Origin: Pseudoalteromonas sp. SMS1
Lineage (GTDB): Bacteria; Pseudomonadota; Gammaproteobacteria; Enterobacterales; Alteromonadaceae
Length of the DNA stretch: 53,690 nucleotides
Assembly (NCBI RefSeq): GCF_021530565.1
Contig: NZ_JAKGBI010000028.1
Location: 1-53,690 of the forward strand
Direction: 5' to 3'
The translations under genes were made by a program, and so were the position numbers. The notes beneath the pieces were generated by a model. The model was not told where the DNA came from. It saw nothing but the letters and a program-made list of their open reading frames with translations, and made no database searches. Of this stretch, positions 36,276 through 45,204 are shown one piece after another; within the stretch, counting starts at the first letter, position 1, and each line of letters opens with the position of its first letter.

Positions 36276-36962
36276 ATGAGTAATTCAGTATTAATCATTG
36301 ACGATGACCAATCTTTATGTGAGCTATTAAGTGAGTATTTAGAGAGCGAGCAACTTTCTGTTATAGCCAAACATGATGGTGAGGCCGGATTAGACGCCGC
36401 TTTAAACGAAGACTTTGCGGTTATCTTATTGGATGTAATGCTGCCAAAGAAAGATGGATTTGAAGTCTTAAAAGCGCTAAGAATAGAAAAAATGACCCCA
36501 GTAATCATGCTCACAGCCAAAGGGGACGATTTTGACCGAATCTTTGGGTTAGAGCTTGGTGCGGATGACTATATTCCTAAGCCTTTTAATCACAGAGAAT
36601 TATTAGCCCGAATAAAAGCGATTACACGTCGAGTGGCTCACCTTACGCAGACCGTAAAAGATCAAAAAATGGTCTTCCATGGCCTTTCCTTGGATATCGC
36701 AGCACGGAGTGTGTCGCTAAATAGAACTCCGATTGTACTTACAGGGACAGAGTACGAAGTACTTTATCAGCTGATGAAATCTGCCGGTGAGGTCGTGAGC
36801 AAACAAGCTTTGTGTCAAAGTGTCTTAGGTCGACCTTTGGTGCCTTATGATCGCTCAGTAGATATGCACGTCAGCAATGTCAGGAAAAAGCTTGCACAAT
36901 ATAGTGACCATACCTTTATTAAAACCCTGCGTGGATCTGGATACGTATTTTTAGCAGCATAA
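36276..36962 (+). CDS. cpxR: Envelope-stress response regulator CpxR
   Basis: The 228-residue OmpR-family regulator has an N-terminal receiver with acidic pair DDD near 9-11, phosphoacceptor Asp53 (LLDVMLP), the Thr of MLTAKG and Lys of PKPFNHRE. A C-terminal winged helix follows (LTGTEYEVLYQLMKSAGEVVSK, RSVDMHVSNVRKKL). Adjacent to cpxA with a 1-bp gap and divergent from cpxP, which supports the name. A perfect CpxR box precedes it. Confidence 0.95.
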   Translation: MSNSVLIIDDDQSLCELLSEYLESEQLSVIAKHDGEAGLDAALNEDFAVILLDVMLPKKDGFEVLKALRIEKMTPVIMLTAKGDDFDRIFGLELGADDYIPKPFNHRELLARIKAITRRVAHLTQTVKDQKMVFHGLSLDIAARSVSLNRTPIVLTGTEYEVLYQLMKSAGEVVSKQALCQSVLGRPLVPYDRSVDMHVSNVRKKLAQYSDHTFIKTLRGSGYVFLAA

Positions 36963-36963
36963 T

Positions 36964-38349
36964 ATGAAAAGATTTTTAGCAATAAAAGTATTTATTTGGT
37001 TTTGGTTAACCGTGATCAGTACGCTTGCTATTTTGGTCAGCGTGAGCTTTCTACAGCCTGATGTGCTTGCATCCAAAGACATTTCTCCGCCGATGCTGAA
37101 GAACTTATTCCATGTAAAAAAGTCTTTAGATAAACATATTGAGCGTATGCCCGATAAAACTTTAGAAGAAATTTTAAGACATCGAAGACATGGAAAGCGC
37201 TCAAAGATTTACCTAAAACATCCTGATCCTGAAAAAAGTCTGATCAGCAACCCCGACCTCAACCAATTCGACCTCGCGCTATTAAACTTTGCTGTCGGCG
37301 GTGAACCAAAAGTCATCAATACAGAAAAATACAGAGCCTATGGCCCTGTCAGTATTCAAATACACAATGATGATTATCAATTGTTTATGATCTTGGACAA
37401 TCGTGAAGGCGACTTATTTCTTAAAGTCAGGCTCATGCCCAGATGGATGAAGCTCGCCATTTTGTTAGTCGCGAGCCTAGTCTTAAGTTACTGGTTTGCA
37501 ATGGGCTTATTAAAACCAATTAAGCAGTTGCAACGCGCCGCGTCTCAGCTGGCACAAGGCAAACTAAACACACGTGCAAACGTGGACAAAACAAGACAAG
37601 ACGAACTCGGCCAACTTGGAAAAGACTTTGATATTATGGCTTCTCAACTAGAAGCGCAGGTTTTAAGTCAAAAACGTCTACTCGCCGATATTTCCCATGA
37701 ATTACGCTCTCCACTTACGCGCCTGCAAATGGCCACAGGGATTGCCTCAAGTAAAGCGACGGGAGAATTGGATAGTTATTTGCTAAGAATTGAGAAAGAA
37801 TCTTACATGCTAGAGCATATGTTGAGCGATATTTTGCAGCTGTCTCGGTTAGAGTCAGGCACCAGTTGCGTAGAAATGCACCGAATATGTATCGCAGAAT
37901 TGCTAGAACCGATTATCAGTGATGCACACTTTGAGAGCCAACAACTAAGTAAAACACTCATTGCTGGTGAACTACCTGAACAACACCTGCTAGGCGATAC
38001 CGTTTTACTGAATAGAGCTATTGAAAATATCATTCGCAATGCACTTAAATACGCTAAAAAAACAGTCAGAATACAGTGCAAGATCGACAATGCGCAGTTC
38101 GTATTAAAGGTGTCTGATGATGGTCCCGGTGTAAGTGAAGAGATGCTCAATAAACTCTGTATTCCTTTTTATCGCGCTTCACAGTCCAGAACACCAGACA
38201 ACACTCAAAAAGGTGGTTTTGGCCTTGGATTGGCAATTGCACAGCATGCGATAAAAGTGCATCATGGCCACATTCTTTTCCAGAATAACCAAGGACTGGA
38301 TGTCACCGTGCGCATCCCTTTACAACAGCCACATGTTTTACAGCAATAG
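36964..38349 (+). CDS. cpxA: Envelope-stress sensor histidine kinase CpxA
   Basis: The 461-residue kinase has membrane spans at about 7-29 and 160-182, enclosing a periplasmic sensor domain of about 130 residues. A HAMP domain follows (LLKPIKQLQRAASQLAQGKL), then the H-box ISHELRSPLTR with the phosphorylated His245, an N-box (NRAIENIIRNALKYA) and G boxes SDDGPGV and GFGLGLAIA. It phosphorylates CpxR. Its last 17 bp overlap the start of the lysophospholipase gene, so pldB is probably co-transcribed. Confidence 0.95.
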   Translation: MKRFLAIKVFIWFWLTVISTLAILVSVSFLQPDVLASKDISPPMLKNLFHVKKSLDKHIERMPDKTLEEILRHRRHGKRSKIYLKHPDPEKSLISNPDLNQFDLALLNFAVGGEPKVINTEKYRAYGPVSIQIHNDDYQLFMILDNREGDLFLKVRLMPRWMKLAILLVASLVLSYWFAMGLLKPIKQLQRAASQLAQGKLNTRANVDKTRQDELGQLGKDFDIMASQLEAQVLSQKRLLADISHELRSPLTRLQMATGIASSKATGELDSYLLRIEKESYMLEHMLSDILQLSRLESGTSCVEMHRICIAELLEPIISDAHFESQQLSKTLIAGELPEQHLLGDTVLLNRAIENIIRNALKYAKKTVRIQCKIDNAQFVLKVSDDGPGVSEEMLNKLCIPFYRASQSRTPDNTQKGGFGLGLAIAQHAIKVHHGHILFQNNQGLDVTVRIPLQQPHVLQQ

Positions 38350-39289
38350 TAACAAACTTTCACAGAATTGGACGGCCATAGCGCGCCATTGGCAGTGCTG
38401 TAAACAAGGTAAGCTCAGCTCGGTTCATGGCGACATTTTTTACGCACACTATACACCTCGAAACCCTAGGTTTACGGTAGTGCTCGTAAATGGCCGCATA
38501 GAATCCGCGATTAAATATCAAGAGCTGCTGTGGGAGTTGATACAAAATGACATCGAAGTGATTACTTATGATCACCCTGGACAAGGGCTATCTTCGCGGT
38601 TGCTGAACAACCCACAAATAGGACACATTGACGATTTCGTTCAGTTTAGCGAAGTATTACACCTAGTTATTCAAACGTTGGTCCTTCCAAATACGGACAA
38701 GTGGCTGTTTATGGCGCACTCCATGGGCGGTGCGATTGTTTGTGATTATCTTATAAAACATCCTGAATCCCCTGCTAAAGGGGCGTTTTTGTGCGCACCA
38801 ATGTTACAAATAGAGACTGCCCCCTACCCGTTTTGGATTGCCAGTGGTATTGCCAAATTCGCCTGCTACTTAGGTTTTGACAAACACTATGCGATTGGAC
38901 AAAACGACTATCAGGCTAAACCTTTTGCAGACAATGAACTCACCCAATGTGAACAACGCTATCAACGATTTCGAACACTGTACCAACAGCAACCCGAATT
39001 ACAACTTGGCGGTGTCAGCTTTGGCTGGCTAAATGCGGCATTTCCAGTGACTCAAAAATTGAGTAAGGCAATTATCTCTAAACCACTGAGTATTGCCAGC
39101 GCCAAGTACGATACGATTGTAAAATCAGAGGCACATACCAAATTCGCCAATAAACACGAACAATGTACTATACAGACATATGCGGGAAAGCATGAACTAT
39201 TGTGTGAAGTAGACCCAATACGCCGCGCAGTTTTGATGCAGTTCTATGAATTTGCCGACTCTGTCACACTCAATGAAACCGGATCTTGA
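38333..39289 (+). CDS. pldB: Lysophospholipase L2-like alpha/beta hydrolase PldB
   Basis: The 318-residue hydrolase matches E. coli PldB in order and phrases: NGRIES at the first strand, DHPGQGLSSR, the nucleophile elbow AHSMGGAI, and KHYAIGQNDYQAKPFADNELT. The catalytic His is likely in YAGKHELLCE. Likely role: cleavage of lysophospholipids at the inner membrane or cytoplasm. I start at ATG 38333, inside the cpxA 3' end; the longest frame begins 23 codons earlier. Its 3' end overlaps convergent fieF by 46 bp. In E. coli pldB is elsewhere, so the position behind cpxA is a lineage-specific link to envelope stress. Confidence 0.85.
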   Translation: MFYSNSNKLSQNWTAIARHWQCCKQGKLSSVHGDIFYAHYTPRNPRFTVVLVNGRIESAIKYQELLWELIQNDIEVITYDHPGQGLSSRLLNNPQIGHIDDFVQFSEVLHLVIQTLVLPNTDKWLFMAHSMGGAIVCDYLIKHPESPAKGAFLCAPMLQIETAPYPFWIASGIAKFACYLGFDKHYAIGQNDYQAKPFADNELTQCEQRYQRFRTLYQQQPELQLGGVSFGWLNAAFPVTQKLSKAIISKPLSIASAKYDTIVKSEAHTKFANKHEQCTIQTYAGKHELLCEVDPIRRAVLMQFYEFADSVTLNETGS

Positions 39290-40140
39290 TGCACTAGCAC
39301 ATCAATTTCCCCCTCGCTTTGAGCCTGGATCTGCGCAACCACTTCATCAGCAACTTGGTGCGCACGCATCAGAGGCATATCGTCATCCAGCTCTAAGTGC
39401 AATTGAACAAATTTTACCTTGCCACTTTGGCGCGTCCTTAGGTTATGGACACCATAAACGGCCTCATGTGACGTTGCAATGCCAACTATCTGTTCTTTCT
39501 CTGCTTCAGGCAACTCTTTATCCATTAAATGATCAGCACTTTCTCGGGCGATATCCCAGCAGTTATAAAGTAAATAACCAGCCACTCCGATCGCAAACAC
39601 AGAATCAGCCCACATAATGCCGTAATGACTCAGCAACAATGCAACCAATACCGCAATATTGAGCAATATGTCGCCTTTGTAATGCATCGAATCCGCTTTG
39701 ATGGCGATAGAGTGTGTTCGCTTTACCACTTGATGCTGCACCAACACCACGAGCAATGTACAAAATATAGCGAAAATACTGACCCATACTCCCATCATAC
39801 TATGGTTTATGACGACAGGGTTAAACAAGCGTTCCACGCCATGAAAGGCTAAAAAGCATGCAGAGCCTGAAATAAAAGCCGCTTGTCCAAGGCCAGCCAA
39901 CGCTTCTGCTTTGCCATGACCAAAGCGATGATCATCATCAGCAGGACGTAGTGCGTAACTTAGGACAAAAAAGCTCATTAGTGATGCTGTTACGTCCAAC
40001 ATGGAATCCGTGAGAGATCCCAGCATCGCGGCACTCCCAGACGACAGCCATGCCGACGCTTTCGCGACAATCATGAGTCCCGCCATTGCGATGGTAAAGA
40101 CACTTGAAAAACGAACCAAAGAATCATAACTACGCGTCAC
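39244..40140 (-). CDS. fieF: Cation diffusion facilitator FieF (iron/zinc efflux)
   Basis: The 298-residue CDF transporter has six membrane spans. Metal ligands are visible: SLTDSMLD in span 2 (two aspartates four residues apart) and DSMHYKGD in span 5. The motif DDHRFGHGKAEALAGL is typical. A cytoplasmic domain ends with histidines in LHLELDDDMPLMRAH and VHQDP. It exports Fe2+ or Zn2+ against protons. GTG start with GGGGGAG upstream. E. coli fieF is next to cpxP; here cpxRA-pldB lies between. Its last 46 bp are antisense to pldB. Confidence 0.93.
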   Translation of the reverse strand: MTRSYDSLVRFSSVFTIAMAGLMIVAKASAWLSSGSAAMLGSLTDSMLDVTASLMSFFVLSYALRPADDDHRFGHGKAEALAGLGQAAFISGSACFLAFHGVERLFNPVVINHSMMGVWVSIFAIFCTLLVVLVQHQVVKRTHSIAIKADSMHYKGDILLNIAVLVALLLSHYGIMWADSVFAIGVAGYLLYNCWDIARESADHLMDKELPEAEKEQIVGIATSHEAVYGVHNLRTRQSGKVKFVQLHLELDDDMPLMRAHQVADEVVAQIQAQSEGEIDVLVHQDPVSLSVTESANS

Positions 40141-40349
40141 AGATACTCCCCCTTATGTTACGCGCCAACCTACTCATCATACGCTAGAACCATAATAAAA
40201 TAGAAATATTAGATTGTATAAACTTGATTTTAGTAACTTTGATTTGAGATAAATTATCAAAGCGGTCGTCATTGAACACCTTCCTCACTACGCTAGTTGT
40301 TAAACTTTGGATGAGCTATACTGCGCTCAAATTGACTTAGAGGTTAACC

Positions 40350-40814
40350 ATGTTAGACATCGTTTTATATCAACCTGAGATCCCACCTAATACGGGGAAT
40401 ATCATTCGCCTATGTGCAAACACTGGCTATTCTTTGCATTTAATTGAACCGCTTGGATTTGATTGGGATGATAAACGCGTCAGGCGCGCGGGACTTGATT
40501 ATCACGAATTTAGTGAAGTTAAACGCTACCCTTCTTACGAAGCTTATTTGGAACAACGCCAACCAAAACGCGTTTTTGCGTGTACAACAAAGGGCAAGGC
40601 ATACCACCATGCTCCACAATATCAAGCTGGTGATTGTTTGCTGTTTGGTCCTGAAACGCGCGGCTTGCCAGATGATATTATTTTCTCTTTGCCTGAGGCG
40701 CAACGCCTTCGCATTCCAATGAAGCCTGATAGTCGTAGTATGAATTTATCTAATGCCGTTTCTGTGTTTGTTTATGAGTCATGGCGTCAATTCGACTTTG
40801 ATGGTGCTGTTTAA
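40350..40814 (+). CDS. trmL: tRNA (cytidine/uridine-34-2'-O)-methyltransferase TrmL
   Basis: The 154-residue SPOUT methyltransferase is nearly the length of E. coli TrmL (157). Conserved segments are YQPEIPPNTGNIIRLCANTG, LFGPETRGLP and the trefoil-knot SAM motif LRIPMKPDSRSMNLSNAV. It methylates the wobble nucleotide of tRNA-Leu isoacceptors. AGAGG lies six bases before the ATG. Monocistronic, convergent with recA and sharing a bidirectional terminator. Confidence 0.96.
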   Translation: MLDIVLYQPEIPPNTGNIIRLCANTGYSLHLIEPLGFDWDDKRVRRAGLDYHEFSEVKRYPSYEAYLEQRQPKRVFACTTKGKAYHHAPQYQAGDCLLFGPETRGLPDDIIFSLPEAQRLRIPMKPDSRSMNLSNAVSVFVYESWRQFDFDGAV

Positions 40815-40875
40815 GTCGTAACAAACCAGACAATAACACAAACAAGCTATGGGTTCATCGCATGGTATAAACTAG

Positions 40876-40906
40876 AAAAGCCACTTATCTAATAAGTGGC
40901 TTTTTT
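40876..40906. terminator. Bidirectional terminator between trmL and recA
   Basis: AAAAGCCACTTA, loop TCTAA, TAAGTGGCTTTT then TT. The perfect 12-bp stem has A on one side and T on the other, so it works for both convergent genes. Confidence 0.9.
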
Positions 40907-40933
40907 CATTGAAGATGCGCTAGTGTTGGAGAC

Positions 40934-41983
40934 TTATAGCTGATCTTCTAAGTCTGCAAGACCTTTGTCTTCACCTTCTTCATCTTTGATTGTGGCTTGA
41001 AGAAGTAACATTTCACGTAGTTTGCCTTCAATCTCGTCAGCAATTGCCACGTTTTCTTTTAAGAACTTAATTGAGTTAGCTTTACCCTGGCCAATCTTAT
41101 TGCCATTGTAGCTAAACCAAGCACCCGCTTTATCCACTAATTTGTGCTTCACACCTAGGTCGATTAGTTCGCCCTGCTTAGAAGAGCCTTCACCATACAT
41201 GATGATAAATTCAGCTTGCTTAAATGGCGGTGCAACTTTATTTTTCACAACTTTAACACGAGTTTCGTTACCAACGACCTCATCACCCTCTTTTACAGAG
41301 CCAATACGACGAATATCTAACCGAACTGATGCATAGAACTTAAGTGCATTACCACCAGTCGTAGTTTCAGGGTTACCGAACATCACACCAATCTTCATAC
41401 GGATCTGGTTAATGAAGATACATAATGTGTTTGAACGCTTAATGTTACCTGTCAGTTTACGCAAAGCTTGTGACATTAAACGTGCCTGAAGACCAACATG
41501 AGAATCACCCATATCACCTTCAATTTCCGCTTTTGGCGTGAGGGCAGCAACTGAATCAACAACCACAACATCTACCGCACCAGAGCGTACTAGCATGTCA
41601 CAAATTTCAAGCGCCTGCTCACCTGTATCTGGTTGAGATACCAATAAATCATCGACATTCACACCAAGCTTTTCAGCGTATACTGGGTCTAAGGCATGCT
41701 CTGCATCCACGAATGCACAGGTTTTACCCATTTTTTGTGCTTGTGCAATAGTTTGCAGTGTCAGCGTTGTTTTACCTGAAGACTCAGGACCGTAAATTTC
41801 TACAATACGACCAGTTGGCAGACCACCGATACCCAAAGCAATATCCAGTCCCAATGAGCCCGTTGACACTGACTCTATGTCCAAAGCTTGGCTATCACCC
41901 AGCTTCATGATTGATCCTTTACCAAATTGACGCTCAATTTGCGACAATGCAGCATCTAATGCTTTTTGTTTGTTATCGTTCAT
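40934..41983 (-). CDS. recA: Recombinase RecA
   Basis: The 349-residue RecA has Walker A GPESSGKT (65-72), Walker B VVVVDSVAAL, the L2 region with FINQIRMKIGVMFGNPETTTGG, and an acidic C-terminus. It catalyses strand exchange and triggers LexA self-cleavage. I start at ATG 41983 with GGAG seven bases upstream; the longer TTG start at 41995 sits in that ribosome-binding site and is unlikely. A LexA box lies 37 bp upstream. pncC is upstream on the same strand, as in E. coli. Confidence 0.99.
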   Translation of the reverse strand: MNDNKQKALDAALSQIERQFGKGSIMKLGDSQALDIESVSTGSLGLDIALGIGGLPTGRIVEIYGPESSGKTTLTLQTIAQAQKMGKTCAFVDAEHALDPVYAEKLGVNVDDLLVSQPDTGEQALEICDMLVRSGAVDVVVVDSVAALTPKAEIEGDMGDSHVGLQARLMSQALRKLTGNIKRSNTLCIFINQIRMKIGVMFGNPETTTGGNALKFYASVRLDIRRIGSVKEGDEVVGNETRVKVVKNKVAPPFKQAEFIIMYGEGSSKQGELIDLGVKHKLVDKAGAWFSYNGNKIGQGKANSIKFLKENVAIADEIEGKLREMLLLQATIKDEEGEDKGLADLEDQL

Positions 41984-42019
41984 CTGTTTCTCCAATCTAG
42001 CGTGTTGCGGACAAGTATA

Positions 42020-42035
42020 CTGTATAGAATTACAG
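42020..42035 (-). promoter_or_regulatory. LexA (SOS) box of recA
   Basis: CTG-TATAGAATTA-CAG: the CTG-N10-CAG core with an AT-rich centre, between pncC and recA. Confidence 0.92.
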
Positions 42036-42048
42036 TATCAAGAGACTT

Positions 42049-42540
42049 TTACTGATTTATTAAAGAAATTATTTTTTCCAAAATAAATTCAATAGCTTGC
42101 AATCTAACTTCTGCACGTTCCCCTGGAAATATCTGCATAAAAGTGTGGGTCTGCTGCTGTATATCGACGGCAAACCATACAGTACCGACAGGTTTTAACT
42201 CACTACCACCAGAGGGCCCAGCAATGCCAGAGACAGATACCGCTACATCCGCCTGAGCTTGTATACTCGCCCCCTTAGCCATTTCAATCACCGTCTGCTC
42301 GCTTACGGCACCAAATTCTTTCAGTGTCTGCTCTGCAACATTTAACAATGCTTGCTTGGCCTCATTGCTATAAGTGACGAAACATCGGTCAATATAGGCT
42401 GAGCTACCAGGCGTGTCGGTCAGTGCGTAACTAATTCCTCCGCCAGTACACGACTCAGCAGTAGTGATCGAGAAGCTTTTATTCGTTAGAATAGCGCCCA
42501 ATTGTGCCGCCAATGCGGCGATATTAGTGTGTATTTCCAT
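42049..42540 (-). CDS. pncC: Nicotinamide-nucleotide amidase PncC (CinA C-terminal domain)
   Basis: The 163-residue protein corresponds to the CinA C-terminal domain (E. coli PncC/YgaD 165). Segments TTAESCTGGGISYALTDTPGSSAY and SGIAGPSGGSELKPVGTVWFA are diagnostic. It deamidates nicotinamide mononucleotide in pyridine nucleotide recycling. I start at ATG 42540; the longest frame begins eight codons earlier, across the mutS ribosome-binding site. Its start lies only 22 bp from that of divergent mutS. Confidence 0.93.
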   Translation of the reverse strand: MEIHTNIAALAAQLGAILTNKSFSITTAESCTGGGISYALTDTPGSSAYIDRCFVTYSNEAKQALLNVAEQTLKEFGAVSEQTVIEMAKGASIQAQADVAVSVSGIAGPSGGSELKPVGTVWFAVDIQQQTHTFMQIFPGERAEVRLQAIEFILEKIISLINQ

Positions 42541-42562
42541 ACAAAAAACCTTAGGTAGAAGC

Positions 42563-45142
42563 ATGTCATTAGATCTTTATTCTGAACATACTATAAAGCA
42601 ACAAACACCTATGATGCAGCAGTATCTTAGGATCAAAGCCCAACATAAGGAGATTCTGCTATTCTACCGAATGGGTGACTTCTATGAATTATTCTTCGAT
42701 GATGCCATTCGCGCAGCCCAGCTCCTCGACATCTCACAAACCCATCGCGGTAAAGCAGGTGGCAACCCAATCCCAATGGCGGGTGTACCTTATCACGCAG
42801 TAGAAAACTACCTTGCGCGTTTGGTCCAAATGGGCGAGTCGGTAGCCATTTGTGAGCAAGTTGGCGACCCTGCGACCAGTAAAGGCCCAGTTGAACGCAA
42901 AGTTGTGCGTATTGTAACGCCAGGCACAGTCACGGATGAAGCCTTACTCCAAGAGCGCCAAGACAACTTACTTGCTGCGGTTTGGCAAGACAAAACTAAG
43001 TATGGTGTTGCCTATCTTGATATTAATTCTGGTCGCTTTAACATCGTCGAGCTCGCAACCGATGAAGCGCTCACATCGACACTACAAAGATTGCAACCGG
43101 CCGAATTGCTCTACCCTGAATCTTTTCAAAACCTCATCGTGTTGGAGCAAATCAAAGGCAGCCGTAGGCGACCAGATTGGGAGTTTGACTTAGATACAGC
43201 TAAACACTTACTCTGCCAACAATTTGAAACAAAAGATCTTATCGGTTTTGGGGTTGATAATGCGAGCGCAGGCTTAATTGCAGCTGGCTGCGTGATGCAA
43301 TACGTTAAAGACACTCAGCGCACGGCTTTACCACACATAAGAGCGATCACTTTAGAGAAAAATGAACACGCTGTGATCCTTGATGCCGCGACACGTAAAA
43401 ACCTTGAATTAACCATGAACCTGTCGGGTTCGATTGACAATACCCTTGCTCAAGTGCTGGATAAAACGGCGACTCCAATGGGATCGCGCCTGCTGAAACG
43501 CCGTATCCATACTCCGGTCAGAGATAGAGAAGAACTCAATGCCCGCCTCAATGCAATATCGAGCATCCTAGACCTTCAGCTAGGTATGGATGTCTATGAT
43601 GCCTTGCGTCAAATAGGTGATATCGAACGTGTCGTTGCAAGATTAGCATTGTGTAACGCAAGACCACGTGATCTCACTCGTTTACGCAGTGCATTACAGG
43701 CATTACCGCCGCTTCATCATTTAATGAACGAAAGCCAGGATCAGCGTATACAACAAATTAAAGCGCAATCCCCGCAATTGCCCCATCTTCAAGAACTACT
43801 GGAACGCGCCATTATTGACAACCCCCCTGTATTGATCAGAGATGGCGGCGTGATTGCGAAAGGGTATTCTAGCGAGCTTGATGAGTGGCGAGCGCTCAGT
43901 GAAGGCGCCACAGACGTGCTGGAGCAGTTAGAGGAGCGAGAACGCGAGAGAACCGGGATCAGCACACTAAAAATTGGCTATAACAAGGTACATGGATTTT
44001 ACATTGAAATTAGTAAGGCCAATTCACACTTAGCACCACCAGAGTATATTCGACGCCAAACATTAAAAAACAATGAGCGTTATATCATTCCGGAGCTTAA
44101 AGAGCATGAAGACAAAGTATTAGGCAGTCAATCGAAAGCCTTAGCACTGGAGAAGCAACTTTATGAACAACTGTTTGAGCTGATTGCTCCTTATATTGAG
44201 CAACTTCAAGTCATGGCAGCTGCATTAGCAGATTTAGACGTGCTTAATACTTTGGCAGAACGCGCCCAGGCACTTGACTACTGTAAGCCAGAGCTTACCG
44301 CGGGAGATGAAATCCATATTGAGGCAGGGCGTCACCCAGTTGTAGAACACGTTAGCAGTGAGCCCTTCATTGCCAATCCAGTTCACCTTAACAGTGGCCG
44401 AAAAATGCTCCTGATTACAGGCCCTAATATGGGGGGTAAATCGACCTATATGCGTCAAACGGCCCTTATCGTATTGATGGCGCACATTGGCAGTTTTGTT
44501 CCTGCCAGCAGTGCGCAAATTGGTCAGATAGATAGAATTTTTACCCGTATTGGTGCTAGCGATGATTTGGCTTCCGGGCGTTCAACCTTTATGGTAGAAA
44601 TGACAGAAACTGCAACAATTCTCAATAATGCAACAGACCAGTCTTTGGTCCTTATGGATGAAATAGGACGTGGAACAAGTACCTATGATGGTTTATCACT
44701 GGCCTATGCCACAGCAGATTACCTGGCCAACAAAATCTCTGCTAAAACCTTGTTCGCCACGCACTACTTTGAACTAACGGAGCTAGCAGAGCAACAGTCG
44801 GGATTGGTCAATGTACACTTAGACGCAGTTGAGCATAACGATACGATTGCATTCAAACACACTGTGCTCGATGGCGCAGCCAGTAAGAGCTTTGGTTTGC
44901 AAGTTGCGGGGCTTGCCGGTGTCCCGAAGGCTGTTATTAAACTCGCAAAACAAAAACTGACACTATTAGAGCAGCACCAAAGTGTGGTTGAAAGTACCTC
45001 GGGCACAGCACCTCAACAACAAAACTTACTGTTAAATAATACACCGTCAGACGTGGAACTGCTTTTAGAATCGATCGATCCAGATGAGTTAACGCCGAAA
45101 CAAGCCCATGCGCTACTTTATCAATTGAAAGACAAACTGTAA
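42563..45142 (+). CDS. mutS: DNA mismatch repair protein MutS
   Basis: The 859-residue MutS (E. coli 853) has the mismatch-reading GDFYELFFDDA motif (phenylalanine and glutamate of F-x-E) near 36-46. Walker A is GPNMGGKST (620-628), and conserved ATPase segments SDDLASGRSTFMVEMTE and MDEIGRGTSTYDG follow. The C-terminal tail contains the dimer/tetramer region. I start at ATG 42563 with TAGG upstream; a longer frame to 42464 would run antisense into pncC. The gene ends in a terminator shared with the convergent porin gene. Confidence 0.98.
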   Translation: MSLDLYSEHTIKQQTPMMQQYLRIKAQHKEILLFYRMGDFYELFFDDAIRAAQLLDISQTHRGKAGGNPIPMAGVPYHAVENYLARLVQMGESVAICEQVGDPATSKGPVERKVVRIVTPGTVTDEALLQERQDNLLAAVWQDKTKYGVAYLDINSGRFNIVELATDEALTSTLQRLQPAELLYPESFQNLIVLEQIKGSRRRPDWEFDLDTAKHLLCQQFETKDLIGFGVDNASAGLIAAGCVMQYVKDTQRTALPHIRAITLEKNEHAVILDAATRKNLELTMNLSGSIDNTLAQVLDKTATPMGSRLLKRRIHTPVRDREELNARLNAISSILDLQLGMDVYDALRQIGDIERVVARLALCNARPRDLTRLRSALQALPPLHHLMNESQDQRIQQIKAQSPQLPHLQELLERAIIDNPPVLIRDGGVIAKGYSSELDEWRALSEGATDVLEQLEERERERTGISTLKIGYNKVHGFYIEISKANSHLAPPEYIRRQTLKNNERYIIPELKEHEDKVLGSQSKALALEKQLYEQLFELIAPYIEQLQVMAAALADLDVLNTLAERAQALDYCKPELTAGDEIHIEAGRHPVVEHVSSEPFIANPVHLNSGRKMLLITGPNMGGKSTYMRQTALIVLMAHIGSFVPASSAQIGQIDRIFTRIGASDDLASGRSTFMVEMTETATILNNATDQSLVLMDEIGRGTSTYDGLSLAYATADYLANKISAKTLFATHYFELTELAEQQSGLVNVHLDAVEHNDTIAFKHTVLDGAASKSFGLQVAGLAGVPKAVIKLAKQKLTLLEQHQSVVESTSGTAPQQQNLLLNNTPSDVELLLESIDPDELTPKQAHALLYQLKDKL

Positions 45143-45147
45143 TAAAA

Positions 45148-45175
45148 CAAAAGGCTGCAAATTAGCAGCCTTTTT
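45148..45175. terminator. Bidirectional terminator between mutS and the FadL-type gene
   Basis: AAGGCTGC, loop AAATTA, GCAGCCTT followed by TTT on the plus strand. On the minus strand the same stem is followed by TTGTTTTATT. Confidence 0.88.
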
Positions 45176-45204
45176 CACCCTCAATGATGTTTTTTTATGC
45201 CTTT

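Noticed and set aside
41984..41995. Longer recA start at TTG 41995
   Set aside because: The TTG overlaps the GGAG ribosome-binding site that serves the ATG at 41983.
42464..42562. 33-codon N-terminal extension of mutS
   Set aside because: It is antisense to pncC and absent from the MutS family; ATG 42563 gives the usual length.
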